Positions 11,463 to 21,667 of a stretch of DNA of 64,000 nt are shown here, piece after piece. The first letter of the stretch is position 1. Each line of letters starts with the position of its first letter. The position numbers were made by a program, and so were the translations under genes. This DNA comes from Tethya wilhelma (taxonomy: Eukaryota > Porifera > Demospongiae > Tethyida > Tethyidae): positions 124,001-188,000 of the forward strand of contig CAXIPT010000030.1 in the NCBI GenBank assembly GCA_964030475.1. The letters run 5' to 3'. The notes under the pieces are model-generated. The model had not been told where the DNA came from. It ran no database searches and saw nothing but the letters and a program-made list of their open reading frames with translations.

Positions 11463-12405
11463 AAGTATTAAAAATTTCAAAAAAAATTAGTAATGTAGGA
11501 ATGGGCAGTGCGGTAAAAAGCATTGGAACAAGAAATGTCTCATTTATTTATTCTTGATCCCTAATATAGATCCTCAGTGTCATAAATGCAAAGATTTGTA
11601 TTACTATAGTACCATAGCTTATTGTTGCATTGGTTTGATCGAATCAGTTGGCTAAGCAGTGGAGTAAACCATAATAAGACAGGCAACTTAACTAGACTGC
11701 CGGCCAAGAGTTGGGCATAAAATATGAAGTAGTCATGTGCCGAAATTGAGACATGTCTTGTTCCAATGCTTTTTACCGCACTGCACTACAAATTTTTTTG
11801 AAATTTTTAATACTTGTTCATTCACTTTTTTCAACACTACAATTTGGAGACTATAGTGACTGGTTAGTCTCTATAAAAAGCTTGAGTAGTAGCTAGCCTA
11901 CAATGCATTTTGTTAAAAGAGGCTAATGCGCATGCGCAAAATAATGCCACGTGATAGATGACCTTTGAAACTCTACATACAGAGATAGCTGCATTTTAGT
12001 ACTGAATTTATACACTAAGTTTCAAAGCTTTCTAGTTTTTGTTTAGGCCTATTGAAATGAGTATCAAGGAATGCAGTACCCATGAAAAGAACTTACTTTG
12101 TGCTGTCAAAGTTGGCTCAACACATTCTGATTCTCTGGAAATCCTTTTCTAGTAAGTCAGTTAGGAAGTACGTACGTTAGAGAACAAAAATGTCACTTCC
12201 CAATAGCGCTCACTACAAGTGCTGAGGAAAGTTTTTGTGAGTTTTAGGCCTTGCATGCAATTGGTAATCTGTCAGTAAGAGCCTCTGAGCACCTTTGAAG
12301 GTTTAATTTTGTTTGACTAGATTATTATGGTGGCCAACATTTTGTATAGTGTCTATGGGAGAGTCGGCCCATTCCTACTATATGTACTACCGTACGTATG
12401 ATAGA
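11463..12405. repeat. Repeat family A, copy 2
   Basis: The same head as copy 1: inverted arms with GGAATGGGCAGTGCGGTAAA (about 11500) and CTTTTTACCGCACTGC (about 11770). It has the same tail through GCGCATGCGC to CGGCCCATTCCTACTATATG. More diverged in the loop than copies 1 and 3. Non-coding. Confidence 0.75.
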
Positions 12406-13082
12406 ATCATGGTCCTGAGATAAGTCACAGCTCGAGTGAGAGATGTAGTCTAATGAGAATGCAAAACTTGGAAGTTTCATTAATCATTCATGGAGTGTCA
12501 CTCAAACCTCTGGATCCTCTCCTATATTGAGGATGTGTAAGAAGTTTGAAGCCTGATCTTATAATTATGATAATTTTCTGTTACAACATGCATTGCTTAT
12601 ATTTGTCAGATCCCAAAAGTCCTATTGTGTGCTATATCCTTATCATCTACTTCTATTGCATTTGCATGTTCTGGACAATGTAGACATGAGGCTGTAGATG
12701 TTTTGCTTTGTAACTTGGTTTCTTCAGTTTATGGTGACTCCTTGGGGTACACATGCAAGTAATGCTGCGTACTTGCTGCTCTTCTAATTCTGGACTAAAG
12801 CAAGCAGTACACTTTGCATGAATGGGCTGTATACAGTGGCGATTTGTGTGATCATCAATCAGTTTAAACTTTTACTGGCACATTACAATACATGTTTACA
12901 CTGATTTTTTGCCATGGATGGTATCTTGATAAGCGGAGTGATCTGCTCAACTTAAATAGATGGCTTGTACATAGAACAAAGGACATGGCCTGGTAAATGT
13001 CACCAGTGGTACAAGTTCTGCTTCAGTACATACTGGCTACTGGGTCAAGTAGCCAGTACACATTAGTGACTCTTGATACATT
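12406..13082. other. Gene-free spacer
   Basis: AT-rich sequence between repeats A and B. No exon, repeat end or conserved ORF was recognised. Confidence 0.5.
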
Positions 13083-13640
13083 ATTAGATATTTGTTGCAT
13101 GAAGCCACCTAACATCAAAGGTGCCGCTTTGCCAATATATGCCATATGGCACGGTAAAACTGTAGCATCAAAGGTGCTGGTGTGCCAATATATGCCATAT
13201 GGCACAGGAATTGTGTTGATAGTAACAGCTGATTCTTTTCATGTGCCACTTAAGAAACAACAAAACAAGCCCGCAATACGTCACTTCCCTAGGAACAAGT
13301 GGTTGCTCCATAGTAACGTGACGTCAATTTGGATTCATTTGTTGAAAAACCAGTGAGAAAAAGAGTCTGCAGCTAGTAGCTGTGCCCGAAAATGTTTCTT
13401 TGTTGCCAGAAAACTTGTCAATTTGAGTCGGAAGGTTACTATCTGTTATCGTTTCAAGGTTCTTAAGACGGCAAACTTTCTTGTGTTCTTTTGGTGGATC
13501 ATCTACACAAAAATTAGTTCGCTAGCCATTGTAGTACACAATTCAACCTTTCTTCATGCAACAAATTACTTATTGCATGGGCTTCTCTCGTGCCAATAAA
13601 TTCCGTGTGGCACTTGAGCCCATGCAATAAGTAATAAATA
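13083..13640 (+). repeat. Repeat family B, copy 2 (inverted to copy 1)
   Basis: Near-identical to the reverse complement of 8215-8822, from TTGTTGCATGAAGCCACC to GCCCATGCAATAAGTAA. Contains a CRE-like GTGACGTCA at about 13318 and the paired GCCATATGGCA units. The 85-codon frame of copy 1 is also open here. Confidence 0.75.
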
Positions 13641-14239
13641 ATGCTTGCCTCCAGCAGAATATTATCACCACTATAAAACAGGCAACTCAGGCATGCATGC
13701 CTAGAACAAGTCATTGTGTTTATTTATACATTAAAAATGAAGGCACCAAGGTGCATAAGCCTCGGCGCAATTAACTAGCATGATGCACAACTATACATGA
13801 ACGCATGACCTCATCATCCAAGCAATCTACCAAATTCTAGCCTGTAGCAATCAAGAATGTACTGAGCTGTGGTCAGCCTAGTTGCTTGTAGCACTTGCAA
13901 TACAGTACTGAATGCTAAGTAGCTTAGTTTCTTGATCAGTGCCAGTCACTGATCTGCAATCAGGCTGATACAAAACACACAACTAACCTAGCTACTGTAA
14001 TGGATACTTGTACACAAAGTATCAGCATTGATTTTCTGGACTTTACTTTTATGTCAGATTATTATTACTACGTGGATCTCACAGTATTCAAAGTTGATCT
14101 TTCAGTATTGAAGTCTTGAAGAAGTGGCATTATTTTTTTCTTAAATTATTGATCTGAGTTATTATGTTATTTTATTACTATTTTATTTATGTCATCATAC
14201 GTTGATAATAATAATGATGTTATTATTACTGAAAATGGA
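13641..14239. other. Gene-free spacer
   Basis: Starts with a GAAGGCACCAAGGTGCATAA motif (about 13740) that also occurs at 34626 and, inverted, at 48150-48180, so at least one dispersed repeat end lies here. The rest is low-complexity ATTATT sequence. Confidence 0.45.
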
Positions 14240-14800
14240 ATAATGTAATTACCCATTCCCAGTACGGTAGTACTGGGTACATAGGATGGCCCATTAGCGC
14301 AATACAAATATTCATGCAAATAACTCTGCAAAAACTGAGCGCTTGGCCTTAAAAGGCTTCTTAAGCTATTATTTAGCTCTTTCTCTTTCTAATGAGCCCA
14401 AAAACATGGCCAAAAACCATCGTTAAAGTACCAAACTAAAATATGCCAAACCTCCAATTTTCTCCATCTTCTTCTTCTTCTTCTATGTTGGCAAGAGTTT
14501 TCTCAGAGACCGCTTGCTGATTCTTGAACGAATAAACTTGGTTTCTTTGTCTTCAATCACTTTTGCCATCGGTTTTTTGTGTCTCTCATAGATACAAAGC
14601 GAAAAGCGCCTTCTCCATATGGCGGCCATTAATTTCTAACTCATGCATTATTCATAAGCTAGCTAGTCTAACGACCCTTTCCACATTCAAGTGGGCGTTA
14701 TTTGGAATCTATTGCAAGCATGCAATGCTGTCTGGTCTCTGCAGTTCTGTCCTATCCTCTCGTTCTCTGTGTTCAGTACTTCAGTAGGGAAGTTATCTTT
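14240..14800 (+). repeat. Repeat family C, copy 1
   Basis: Begins with a 20-bp hairpin, CCCAGTACGGTAGTACTGGG (14258-14277), then GGCCCATTAGCGCAATACAA. A conserved stretch follows with ACATGGCC, CCATCGTTAAAGT, CCAATTTTCTCCATCTTC and AACTTGGTTTCTTTGTCTTC. Further copies: 46605-47115 (+), 29390-30290 (+, lacking the hairpin and interrupted), and 48590-48770 (-). Non-coding. Confidence 0.75.
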
Positions 14801-15036
14801 AGCAAACAAGACACACATATAAAATTGACATAAATCACGTTTTCAGCTTGGGATTGAAGAGTTTCAGCTGTCTGGCTGCAAGGCACTCAGGCCGCAGCAT
14901 GGGCAGTGATGTCTGTGACTCAGCCTTGCCAGTTGGTGGTAGTGTACCTGTACTGAGAGCTGTTGGCAAGTTCTCTCAGGCTAAAGACTAAATTCCACTT
15001 ACATTATAAACAATTATTCGAAAAAAAATAGAACAA

Positions 15037-15306
15037 ACAAGTACAAAAAACATTAGAAATGTAACGAAAACATAGGAATGGCCAAATTGTAAAAAGGTGA
15101 GCAAACAAGATAGGAATGGTTGTGATATTGAGCAAGTTCATTCCTGTGTCTACAATGTCATTGAGCTCAGTAGGGATATGAACATAAGGTGACACAGTGA
15201 AATGAACTCGCTCAATCTCACAACCATTCCTATCTTGTTTGCTCACCTTTTTACGAGTTGACCATTCCTATGTTTTTGTTACATTTCTAATGTTTTTTGT
15301 ACTTGT
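15037..15306. mobile_element. Repeat family D foldback, full copy
   Basis: Inverted arms of about 95-100 bp (15037-15136 and 15210-15306). The left begins ACAAGTACAAAAAACATTAG and has CATAGGAATGG and GAGCAAACAAGATAGGAATG; the right is the complement, ending GTACTTGT. The loop is about 70 bp. The DNA could fold into a near-perfect hairpin. Confidence 0.85.
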
Positions 15307-15439
15307 AATAATATTACAACTGTATTGTAGGTAGGAAGATTAAAAAGTAAATTAGGTTAGTATAATTATACCTGTAAACAAAATTAATAAAGAAAAATTA
15401 ATCTTGTGGTTCAACTTGGTGATATGAGTGGTAAATGGA

Positions 15440-15860
15440 TGATGTATGAGTGAAGAAAATGACATCATGATTTCAAAGTTATAAACGAAGAGTTTGTTGA
15501 GGTAATGATGAGGTAATGGTAATGATTGCTGTAGTAAAGTGTGTTTGGTTGGTAATGTGGCAGAAAGAAGGAGTTGCTGAGGTGGTGGTGAGTGGACAAG
15601 TTAGAATAGTGGTGTTTTCTAAAAATAGAAAGTTCACATGGTTCTAGTGGAAGAGTTTATAATGAGCTAATGGTAATTATTGTGGTAATGACTTTGCTGA
15701 GTAAAGTGGCTGTGGCTCTTAAATGATACATGAGTTGCTGAGGTGGTGATGAGTAGACTAGAATGAGTGTTATAAATTAGAAGTACTAAATTCAGAAGAT
15801 ATTTGGTAATGATGACAATGTTGAAAAGGATACAAAAGTGTTTGAAAGTAAGTATTACAA
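15440..15860. repeat. Degenerate GT/GA-rich tandem repeat before RPA gene
   Basis: Two imperfect units of about 160-190 bp, each containing GGTAATGATTGCTG- or GGTAATGACTTTGCTG-like sequence, AGTAAAGTG, and GAGTTGCTGAGGTGGTG(A/G)T. It sits immediately upstream of the RPA-like pseudogene and could hold its promoter or be an element terminus. Confidence 0.5.
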
Positions 15861-15891
15861 ACAAGTGAGAAGTTGGAAAAGAATCTTAACA

Positions 15892-16946
15892 ATGAATACA
15901 ATGGCAGCAAAGAGGAAGCTAGAGTTTGAGGATTATAGTCTGGTGACTAAAGAAGCTGGAAGCGCCAACATTCATGGAGTTGTTACCAATATTTCACCTT
16001 TGAAAAAATCGAAGAAAGGCAACAATTATTTCTGTGGTGAGGTGTGTGATGGAAAACAAGAGTTTGCGGTTTGTTGGATTTGCTACAAATCATCAAACAA
16101 AGCTTGAGGAGTTTCTTAGAGGAAAGAAATCTCTTGAAATCCACAACTGTCAGATAAAGAAATCTGACCGAGATTCACAGAAGCTTGAAGTTGTAGTCAA
16201 AGGAGCTACGAAAATTTATCCTTCTGCAAGGTGTTTGATGTTTCAAAAATGAAGTTTCAACAGACTGAAGCTATTGATATTAAGTTGAAGGATGTTCCAG
16301 AAATTGAGCCGTTTACTGTTATCAATGTTGATGAGAGTGTTGTCAATTGTGCTGGTTACACTTGGGACAAAGCAAAAACAGGAAGTAACTTTTAGCGATG
16401 CAAGTGGATTTGCTACCGTGCAACTGTGGGAAAACAACATTGGACTGTTGAAAAAAAAAAAGTTATACACTGAAACACTTCCGAATAGTTGAATATGACA
16501 ATGAAAAATTCATTGCAATGTGTTGGTCAGGAAGTAAGATTGTGTCCATTCCATCAATATAATTGAAGCACATGTTCCCTCAGTTCTTGAAAAAAGCAAA
16601 ATTTTACGTTGAGCAACCCATGAATTGCAGCTGTGTATAAGCTGGAGAGATTCTTCAAATGTTTGAGATGCGGATTTCATACTGAACCTGGTGGAGGCAC
16701 TGAAGTGAGATGCTGCAATCGAGAGTGTGGCATTTTGAATGAGTCTAGCTTCTGTGACCGTTTTTCTTCAACAGTTCTACTTGTGGCAGAAGGACAGAAA
16801 AAATGTGCCTCACTGCATTTGGTGACATGATAGGTGAATTGCTTGGTGATACTGTGCTTCCAACAGAAGAATCTTTGCTGCGGTATCCACCAATTGTGGA
16901 ACTGAAGTACCAGAATAATGAAATTGTCAAACTTGTACTCAAGTGA
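15892..16946 (+). pseudogene. RPA-like ssDNA-binding protein of a Helitron, broken
   Basis: ATG at 15892 or 15901 (MAAKRKLEFEDY). Recognisable OB-fold blocks in order: NIHGVVTNISPLKKSKKGNN with CDGKQE; then in another frame RFVGFATNHQTKLEEFLRGK and LEVVVKGATKIYPSA; then FTVINVDESV; then EVTFSDASGFATVQLWENNI. A C-terminal zinc ribbon follows (CLRCGFH...CCNRECGIL), and finally LTAFGDMIGELLGD and ELKYQNNEIVKLVLK before a stop at 16944. At least three frameshifts. The same blocks occur in the gene at 42554-43613 with low identity, so these are different Helitron families. RPA-like proteins are known passengers of plant and animal Helitrons and presumably bind single-stranded intermediates of rolling-circle transposition. 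It converges on the Helitron fragment at 17.3-19.1 kb. Confidence 0.75.
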
Positions 16947-17259
16947 AAGTTTTCTTGGACTTTATGTCAATTATTCAAGAATATCACTTATGTTTATTCA
17001 GTTTATTTACCCAATCTGTTAGTATTATCTGTTAGTATTCAAGTATATCATTTGTGTTGAGTTGTTGAAGTTAACAATTTACTATCCAAGTGGCATTTTG
17101 TTACAAACTTTAGGCCAAATACTGATTTGAGTCACTGATCTTGAATTGACAGTCTTGAAGTTTATCAGATTATCACATTATCCCATTATTACACACTGTC
17201 ATTATCATAATATTATAATTGTGATCATCATGTTATACATAGCCAACTATGTAGTAGTA

Positions 17260-19085
17260 TTAATTTACAACAATATGACAAATTATGTTCAGCGGAATTG
17301 AAAGGTAAATGGTGTCATGGTCACTATAGTAGGTATCATGCACTTCAACGATAACTTTCTGATCTGGTCTATTATGGTAAACATTGTCAATCCAAGTCCC
17401 TCTGTCTGTGGTTGGATTACGTACAAATTGTGTGAAACCATGGTTGGACATGATGCTGGTAAGGTCAGATCTAGGTGTAGCTAACACATTCTCTCCAGTG
17501 GCAATATTCAATTGTGACATACTGTCAAACAGTTTATTCAGTGTAACAATAAGCTGCTGTACTGGTGATGTGGGAGATGTATAGATCAACCCTACTACCA
17601 AATGATTAGCATCAGGTAAAAATATTCAAACCATAATCCCTTCAATTCCATTGGAAACAAATGGGAACACAGTGTCAGGTCTTAGGCTATTACTAATGCT
17701 TATCATTACACCACCCTTGTTGTCATGTGATACTGTCAGATCTATACACAACATGATCATTGTATAACACTGGAGAAGGCTGTGATGGGATGTCTCACAG
17801 AAACAGAGTACACTAGCACACTTCAACATATCATTATTGTTAAGGTCAACTAACTTGGAAGATATTGAATAAACATTCAACAATGCTAATGTCACATGAG
17901 AGTTACTCAATGATACACACTGTAACTTAGGTGCTGCTGGTAATAGATTTGGATTCTAGACATTTCATATTGTACATCAATGCTCTTCTTGATAGCAGAG
18001 GCATTAAAGTTTGCAATATGCAATCCTTGCAGTGATTTCATTCTACTGAATGCAACATAAGCTTGTCCTGGACTGAAACGGCAACCCTTCATATTAACAA
18101 CAATCTCATCAAGAGTTAAGCCTTGCACTTTATGAATAGTAGTGGCCCATGCTAATATCAAAGGGAACTGTAATTGGGTGATTTCAGAACCACGTCTGCT
18201 CTTTGCTAGAAACACAACTTCATGCTTTGCTATTGGAACAGCATTAGGGTGGTCATTATGATACACACTTTGCTGGATTGCTTGTGAACCAACTCAACTA
18301 TTGTTAAACTTAACTAGCACTGTTTTGACTTCATTACTGCTATTGGTGACAATGTGTACAACCTCTCCTCTGGTTCCTTTAACAAGGCCATCTGACACAT
18401 TGATGTTTGTAGTAAGCATAACTCTTGCCTGTACTGCCAGTTTAAGCACACCATGTAAACCACCAGTCTCTGATCTATTGCTGGACAATGTAGAGAGGTT
18501 TATGTGGGATGTTTCACCGGCTACTGCATCTGAGGCATTGATACAATACTGTTGGCTTGTTTCAGCTAAATCACTCAACATGTGTGTGTTATGACTGTCA
18601 ACATCCACATTCAATCTGTACACATGCAATGCTAGCTTTGGGTAATCAGGCTTGTCAGGTTTAGTTACTCTGGACTTGAGGATTTCAATGTCTTGAGGGG
18701 TACAATCATTCTACACAAGAGTACACAAAATGCATAGTCATCTTTCTGCCGCATTATTTCAGCAAGCTCAACCATCGTGAACTCGTCTTTCCATAAGGAC
18801 CCAGACTTGTATTATTTGGCATAAGAATCACCAACTGTACTGAACAATTGTGACTGACCAACAGTGGGAAGCTGATAAAGTCACTAACAGCAAGAATGCT
18901 AACACCACGAAATGTTACATCAGGGGATACACCTTTGATTTGTTGCAAACGTTTGTGGACTTCTAACAACATGTTTGAGCCAACCATACTCACTTCATCA
19001 ATGATCACTAAGATGGGACAGCTTGCTACGCAATGTATTCAGTCTGTCATGACTTAGAGGCTGAAACCCACTGTTCTTGGTATCT
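17260..19085 (-). pseudogene. Helitron helicase C-half + EEP endonuclease fragment
   Basis: Read on minus from about 19085. FQPLSHDRLNTLRSKLS-like sequence comes first, then IIDEVSMVGSNMLLEVHKRL (Walker B region of Pif1-type helicase). After a gap come LHVYRLNVDVDSHN, GLVKGTRGEVVHIV, and the motif V/VI block [17 protein letters not shown] and [16 protein letters not shown]. It then runs into an endonuclease/exonuclease/phosphatase domain: VTLALLNVYSISSKL, LCFCET, DNKGGVMIS, and near the end DTYYSDHDTIY (SDHD catalytic motif). Several frameshifts and stops. Its partner sequence (Rep to Walker A) is the opposite-strand fragment starting at 19555. The two do not overlap, so one Helitron was probably split by an inversion. 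Confidence 0.8.
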
Positions 19086-19554
19086 TTGGACTAAAGTCTT
19101 GCTAGGCACTGTATGACAATCACGTGCACTTTATCATGTGACACCTTGATTTCTGCAATCTGATTGGCTTGTGCGTTTTCAAGAATGCTGACTCAGCAAG
19201 AACCAAGAATTTGGACGTAGTGTACCAGACCCCTGTTTCCTCACGCTTGTGCGAGGGTGGGTCTGGGCACAAGACTAGACAGCCAGAGGAGTTTGGAAGG
19301 AAGTAATTAAGGCCTCACGTGCGTGCAATGATTGCAGTCATTGCTGATTCAGAGTACATGTATTGCTATTAGAATATTTTCGAGTTTTTCTCATGGGCGC
19401 CCCAAGCAATTGTCACAACTGTAGGCATTGTGGGCTCAGCATGGACACCCCTTGGATATCTGTCTGGTATACTCAGGACACTACTTTTAAGTTTGCAACT
19501 TACGGTCAATGACTGCCAGTTGCCAACAAGAAAGTACTAGCAAAAGTCCATAAA
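19086..19554. other. Spacer at a rearrangement boundary
   Basis: No Helitron coding sequence here. Contains a small hairpin at about 19226-19271 (CCAGACCC ... GGGTCTGG with CACGC/GTGCG inside). This is where the minus- and plus-strand Helitron fragments meet. Confidence 0.5.
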
Positions 19555-21009
19555 ATTAATTGATTAGGGATGGTAGTACAGATGTATATCTTGATCAGTT
19601 ATTAGGAAAAGCAGAACGTTACTACATGAATGCATTGTCTGTCTCCACTAAAGGTATAGTGTGATTGTGCTAAAACGTGAACCCAATGAGTTGTGTTAAT
19701 AACTACTGTGATATTAGCCTGGCAAGCAAACATGGACTTACAGTATGTCATGAATGCCTATGCCTGTGTATAGCCTCCTAATAGCTATATCGTGAAATCT
19801 GATAGAGCCATGGGTGTGTTGTTGAGACGGGTTGTTAATGAAGCTAGAACTGACGAACTAAGAACACAAAGTAGGTTCTGCCTTTTTGACTCACAGAGAA
19901 GTCAGTGCCCAGGAAGCTGTGTATAGAATACTATCTTTGCCCATGAAACACTTGAGTAGGTCTGTTGTATTGTAGACACTAACCAGAAAAATGAAAAAAA
20001 TAGCAGTATTGAAAGATAAGAAGAGCCTCAAAGACTTGCCTGATGATGACACAAATGTGTTTCAAAAAAGCACATAGACCTGCACAGTTACAGTCAATGT
20101 GTCCAGCTGCCAAGTACACTACTGATTATAAACAAGACAGTGACTGTGATGTTTTGCTCCCCAGTGACAATAATGCAGCCTCCTCATCATCATGTATTAA
20201 GCTATCTGATAACATATGCACCATGAAGCACAACAGACTCCAGTGGCGGATCTAGGAAATTGAATAGGGGGGTTCCAATTAATGCGCGCGGAGCGCGCGA
20301 AACATTTTTACATAGCCACGCCCACTTTCGGTCGCAACAGCCCCGCCCTTTTAGCGCTCGTGCAGCTAAAATTTTGCCAAAAAAGCCTGAATGGAAGAAA
20401 ACAACGGCAAGAAAGAGACAGAAACTCTATATCTTTCATAAAAGACTAATATTCAGCGTGATTCTGAGTTGCTTTTAGTATTTTTAAGTTGAAAGGAGGG
20501 TTCCATCTTGGCCTTTTCCAATCTGCACAGTTAATTATAATGCGAGATCTCAGCTGAAAGGGGGGTTCCGTGGAACCTTGAACCCCCCCCTGGATCCGCC
20601 ACTGGACTCATGTTGTATTTCCCATGGTATGATGAACACAGTGACCTACTAGGTGTTTATTCTAGCTATGAAGAGCATTACCAGCATGTCCAGAGAACTG
20701 TGTTAGACAATGAGAGTCTGGAGAACACTGATGAGATTGAGTTTGACGACAATCTAAACCCTGGAATCAGCTTGCCCCATCCAATTAAGAGAGTAGAGCT
20801 CAATCCCTAGCAGAAGGTAGTGAGACATTAACAGAAGTTTCTGAACAAGACCTTAGAGACAATGCCGATGTAATTGCACCATCATCATCTAGATCTGGGT
20901 TGAGTGTAAGTGCTGCCAATAGCAATGAAATACCAGCAGATGAATACAGAAGCCTTTTCCGTGGTTTGAATGAAAAACAGAAAAAATTGTATCTTTCCAT
21001 CATAATTGT
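19555..21009 (+). pseudogene. Helitron Rep-Y2 to helicase-N fragment, upstream part
   Basis: Collinear with 38150-39370 of the larger Helitron at nucleotide level. It includes the equivalents of YMNALSVSTK, the Tyr-containing Rep region (changed here), RAMGVLLRRVVNEARTDELR, SAQEAVYRILSLPM, and the acidic linker EHYQHVQRTVLDNE. At 19811 it keeps the frame CCATGGGTGT where the 38.4-kb copy has an extra T, so the two copies carry independent lesions. Interrupted by a MITE (20241-20604). Cut at 21010-21016 by the 7.26-kb transposon and resumes at 28285. Confidence 0.8.
20241..20604. mobile_element. 364-bp MITE, TIR CAGTGGCGGATCTAGG, TSD GACTC
   Basis: Ends CAGTGGCGGATCTAGG and CCTGGATCCGCCACTG. 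TSD GACTC at 20236-20240 and 20605-20609. Just inside are GGGGGGTTCC and AACCCCCCCC runs. Same family as 1457-1835. Comparison with 38930-38960 shows that it interrupts the Helitron. Confidence 0.9.
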
Positions 21010-21016
21010 GGTAAGG
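21010..21016. repeat. Left TSD GGTAAGG of the 7.26-kb transposon
   Basis: GGTAAGG here and again at 28278-28284. Deleting the element plus one copy restores the Helitron sequence GTGGTAAGGAAGCAG, matching 39380-39395 (GTGTAAGGAAGCAG) of the other copy. Confidence 0.93.
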
Positions 21017-21667
21017 TAGGGTTCCCACTACGAAATATAGATTTTCAGGATATGCTTTCTTGACACCGCTGGCATGCTTACCTCCTTGGAGAGAACCTCT
21101 GGTTAAAATTTCAGCCTGTTCTGAGCACTCTTAGTCCAGTTACAGCTCTTGCTGCACTTTGAGCAAGCGCAATTGCGTGACGTCATCACTACTTTTGCGA
21201 CAAACGACCCCTACCTGAAACAAAGAAAGCTTGAACCTTGGAACTGGAGGTGCGCAAATCAAGTGTGTTGTCTGAGGTAAGAGCAGGGCTTGATATAAGG
21301 CAGCTAGTGCTTTTTTTCACTGCCTATTGCTAGATATACATGCATGTACTGCACTACCGCTCCATAGCCACAAAGTTGTGACAGCATCCAGAATTTCTGA
21401 ACAGCTTCAATGCTGCTCCCTCACAGCATTTTTGTGTTTGGGGGGACACAGTGTACACCCATGTTGACTTTCAGTTTATGTCAGTTAAAGGTTCCATCTG
21501 GCTGGCCCTGTTTGTTTGAATTTGTGGTGTTTTCTATTTAATGACCACTCTCTTGTACACATGTAGGATACAAGTAGCAAGGTATTGCTGTCTAACTGCA
21601 CCTGCATACTTCTTGAATTGAAGGAGTGCTCAAAATGGCCTCAACTATGCTCCCTAACTCAAGTAAG
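21017..21667. repeat. Left TIR with promoter, exon 1 and splice donor
   Basis: Inverted counterpart of 27639-28277. Carries a CRE-like TGACGTCA at 21178-21185, a possible non-coding donor (CTGAGGTAAGAG, about 21278) and coding exon 1 (21635-21662, start MASTMLPNS). Similarity ends just after the GTAAG donor. Confidence 0.88.
21178..21185. promoter_or_regulatory. CRE-type palindrome TGACGTCA in left TIR
   Basis: Perfect 8-bp CREB/ATF consensus, repeated at 28119-28126 in the right TIR. It lies about 450 bp before each start codon. Function is inferred from sequence only. Confidence 0.5.

Noticed and set aside
21178..21185. CRE site as proof of regulated expression
   Set aside because: An 8-bp match alone is weak; kept only because it is present in both TIRs upstream of paired start codons.
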